Positions 60,603-64,000 of a stretch of DNA of 64,000 nucleotides are shown one piece after another. The DNA is taken from assembly GCF_032062135.1 (NCBI RefSeq), contig NC_092862.1, positions 95,439,248-95,503,247 on the forward strand. The letters run 5' to 3'. Below the pieces are notes generated by a model, which had not been told where the DNA came from, did not search any database, and was given only the letters and a program-made list of their open reading frames with translations. Made by a program: the position numbers and the translations under genes. This DNA comes from Pyxicephalus adspersus. Lineage: Eukaryota > Chordata > Amphibia > Anura > Pyxicephalidae. Each line of letters starts with the position of its first letter. The stretch's first letter is position 1.

Positions 60603-63600
60603 AGAGTCTGAGTTAAACATGGACAGCCAGGGACAGGTATTTTTACAGGAATACCAGGTGAAGATAAAGGACAAAAAGCCTGAAAAAAGTAAAACTGTAA
60701 CCAAATCTATGGTGTGGTATAGCAAAATAAATGACATTTTTCGTTTCACTTTAAATAATGCTTTATTATACTCCTTACATCTATCCTAATTCCTAATTAA
60801 TCCTTAACAGTAAATCCACTTAGCTCCTCACCACTCCTTCAGTCATTACCCTTAACCTAACCACTAAACTTCACTTCATAAACCTAACCTAGCTGTGCTT
60901 CAAGTTTAATGATCATTTGAGCAATCATCCTCATACCTTAGTGTCAGTGATGAATTGTAAGAGTGGAGATATGTCTCAGACCCAGAATAGTGTCATGGAG
61001 GCCTTGATATGGGAGTCCCCTAGCAAGTATAGGCTGAAGAATCCTGTGTTAGTGCGGGAGGTGAATCAAAATGTGGCCAGGCCACTATTCTCAACAGTAA
61101 TCCGAAATCATATTTGCACCTAAAACATAATGCCTATTCAATGTGCTTAATATATGTTTGTCTACATCCTTCTAACTGCAGATGAGAGAATTGATTACTA
61201 GGTGGTTTGCCACAAAGTGGTGGTATACCTGTGAACATGATTTGCTCAGGTTGTGGGTAAACTGATCCAAAAATCATTTATCAGTTCATGTTGCAAACCT
61301 AAGATAGTTGGGGTTTTCTGGTCCCTTAGGGACCTAAAAATGGAATTACTGTTGGTTCATTTAGAAAAGAAGTTTGTCTTTGGTGATGGGGTTTGCTGGC
61401 ATTCTAATAATGAAATGGTGAGCTGGTAAAGGTCCTTTGGATGGACTGTTATCACTTCAATACTGTTCCTCAAAAGTAATGTATTTCTGAATGTATAGTC
61501 TGCTGGGCCAAACTTGAAGCAGAATTTTAATGCACTATCCACAAAGTTTTTATGATGGGTTGGAAATTGAAATGCCTTTTACTTGGGAAAAAAAATTAAT
61601 TAGAAGCATAAAAATGAATATAAAAAGCTACACAAGAATAGAAACATATTGCAGATATAACAAAGTCTACATTCTACTTGTTCTATACATTGACATGAGT
61701 AGTAAAATGTAGTTTGGTTTAATTATTCTTGCAGTTATCTAAGAGCATTCCATGTTTGAAAGTTCTAAGAATTAGATGTGACAGATTGCTGACACAACAT
61801 CTCAGTACAATAAGATGATCAAAGCACGACTAACTAAAGATGAAAGTACACCTGTTTTTGGAGGAAATGTTTTTCACCCAAGGATTGGACTTAGTTATAA
61901 GTTATATTCCCTATATTTTTACTGTTTATAATTATATATAAGAAAAATGCTCATATGCGGTATATATATGTATAACTTAGGCTATAAATGTTACATAGAA
62001 GTCTGCTGTGATTTACTAGCTGTGAGCATACATGTAGGCAACAATACAATAAGGATTAGTGCAAAGCTGAAAGGAAAACATCAGAGGCAGTAACCACCAG
62101 TTAGAAAACCTCTGTTGATATTGTTCCCCATACCTACTGTATGCCCACCAGTGGCATTTGCTGAAACCAACAGCCATAACGATGTTGCCATTTCAAAATG
62201 GTCTGATCACGCAATTTCCCTCTCATGCCTCTAAGCTTCTATACATTTAATAGAATACTCAATTCAAACACTAAAGTCTATTAATAATGAAAACAGGGTT
62301 AATTTATAATTGTTTTCACCCCAAATTTTCCCAACTACTACCCAAAATGTATAGATTTTAACAAGATTTAATTACAAAAGGAGTGATTAAACTTTAGCTC
62401 ATTAATTCATTGTATGTACATTTATATGTCATGAATACATTTTTTAATTGAAATTAGTGTTAGAAATTTGTAAATTGTGGGTAATAGTTGAATCTTGGGT
62501 GAAAAAAATGTATAATATAGACCTCCTTGAAGTAAAAAAAAAGGCTGCCATTGCTGATCTCTCCTTTTACATTTGGACTCTCATGGACATGGACAGTAAA
62601 GGACAGTTATCATTTTCCCTCTGCTTGTACTTACAAAATGTAAATGGTACTTCCTATCTGGGATGTGTCATTAGGCAGATATAATTACTGCTTCCCACTG
62701 TGTACCTGGCTTTCCTCCTCCTACATAAACACTTAAGCATGGGACTGCCATGACTCAAAAGTAAACCCGGCTCTTCTTTTGTATTTTTTCTTACATGATA
62801 CAGATCTAGTATCAAGCCAAGCGAATGTGTAGTAGTAAACTCTATAGAGGACAAGAAACCAGGAGCATAGCAGACCATGGTCATTTTATCTACCTAATGG
62901 CACAGATAGAGAGTGCCATTTATATTTCTTACAGTTAAGGGTGGAAGGGAAGAGATAACTGTACTGTGAATAGTAATCATTTGAGCAAGGTATACACTGT
63001 TGAGGGATGTCAAAAAAGGGACATAATATTTCATATATGCAAGGGAGGCTAAAAAGCATGCTTACGGGGAAAGAAACCACATAAAAATGTAAGGAAAAAG
63101 GCAATTCTAACCAGACCTTGGATAGCGCTTGTAATGTACCCCAACATTTAAAGCAGCTGAAAATTATTCCAATTCTTATTTCTCCAGTATTGGTTTGAAA
63201 TAAACCTCTTACTGGCGTTCTATGGGCAACAAGAATTGTTTTTTAAGTAATATTTTTTTTTAGTATTAGATGAAGTACTAGCTTACATTGACAATTTAAA
63301 GTTTCAATATTAGTTACAATGTCAGTTATAGGTTTTCATTAGCAAACCTGTAAACCCTTTTTTCGAGGGACTGCTCCTCGTTCAGATCTCATTCAGATCT
63401 TACTCTTCCTCTTTTTTTCCCATCAGTTGTTTTTATCTTTAAGTAATATACACACACAAAAAAATTATTGAACTAGTAAAATGTGTTTTTTGCACTCAAC
63501 CCCCTAACCAGCCTCAAAATCATTCCATCTGTTTTTTAAGAGTTATTATAAAGGGAAAGTATTTGTCAAAAAAGCACAATCAGTAACCAATCACAATTTT

Positions 63601-63797
63601 TTGTATTTATTTTTTATAGACTGAAAAATAATGGCGTGACAGAGGTGTGTTATTTACTTTTTTAAAAAAATGTCTCTCTTCCCTATCGCCAAAAGCTGGG
63701 AGGAAATAATAGGAACAAACAGGAAAATCCACTTGCCAGTACTTGTGGTCTGTTAAGACTGCATTTATGCTTTGTAATTCGTGGCTCAATCTGAATC
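60603..63797. other. Gene-free stretch
   Basis: About 3.2 kb without a recognisable exon, strong tandem repeat or transposon ends. Confidence 0.5.
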
Positions 63798-63800
63798 TTA

Positions 63801-63975
63801 AGCTGCGTACACACTTCCAATTTTTGTCGTTGGAAAGGATCTTTCACGATCCTTTCCAACGACAAGGGAGTGCACGATGCATGAACGGTGCTGTACATAC
63901 AGCACCGTTCATGCTCTATGGAGAGGGGAGGGGGAGAGCGACGGAGCGATAAAAATCTGACGTGTGTACGTAGCT
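63801..63975. mobile_element. PIF/Harbinger-like MITE, 175 bp, with TTA target duplication
   Basis: Starts AGCTGCGTACACAC and ends GTGTGTACGTAGCT, inverted with one mismatch over 14 bp. TTA stands on both sides (63798-63800 and 63976-63978), the 3-bp target used by PIF/Harbinger transposases. Two internal hairpins are clear: GTCGTTGGAAAGGATC pairs with GATCCTTTCCAACGAC at about 63828-63865, and ATGAACGGTGCTGTA pairs with TACAGCACCGTTCAT at about 63881-63912. Noncoding. Confidence 0.9.
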
Positions 63976-63978
63976 TTA

Positions 63979-64000
63979 GTAAAACAACATAAAGTATTTT
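63979..64000. other. Right edge of window
   Basis: Short AT-rich flank with nothing to annotate. Confidence 0.6.

Overview
The window is AT-rich vertebrate nuclear DNA with long introns, microsatellites and many short DNA transposons. It is most likely from a frog. The three exons match vertebrate TBX20, and several dispersed repeats (MITEs beginning AGCTGCGTACACAC, GGCCCTGATTTAT or TTAACCTCCCTAGCG) are types I associate with ranoid frog genomes. The species assignment is inference. No prokaryotic genes, CRISPR arrays or rRNA/tRNA genes were seen.

Region 1 (1-13.4 kb) is the 5' end of tbx20, a cardiac T-box transcription factor gene, on the minus strand. Exon 1 (13264-13390) holds the start codon and an eh1-like repressor motif. 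Exon 2 (8610-8844) encodes the linker and the start of the T-box. Exon 3 (4013-4177) continues the T-box. All three have consensus splice sites and matching phases. The remaining exons lie beyond position 1. The DNA just upstream of exon 1 (13.4-13.9 kb) has CCAAT and GATA-type motifs and is the likely promoter side.

Region 2 (13.9-64 kb) has no recognisable host exon. It is best read as the 5' flanking gene desert of tbx20, and long-range heart or neural enhancers could lie in it. It holds many transposable-element remains: a fossil DNA transposon (49906-52647) with a degenerate transposase interrupted by a younger TTAA-type MITE; an N-terminal fragment of a related transposase with a CRE+TATA promoter (26.46-26.68 kb); a cluster of nested hairpins (24.2-24.97 kb); a solo LTR (31.4-31.8 kb); a small hAT-type MITE with a perfect 8-bp target duplication (34.35 kb); a CpG-rich palindromic MITE (36.63-36.86 kb); a tandemly triplicated MITE junction (44.0-44.8 kb); two copies of a 223/224-bp inverted-repeat MITE (46.47 and 60.38 kb); and two copies of a retroposon with an L2-like tail in opposite orientations (47.2 and 60.1 kb). 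A 38-bp minisatellite (54.2-55.7 kb) is broken by an assembly gap (54640-55222).

The only functional host gene visible is tbx20. The rest is either its possible regulatory surroundings or transposon debris. The most unusual items are the nested transposon with its in-frame-checkable excision footprint, the multi-hairpin cluster, and the triplicated MITE junction.
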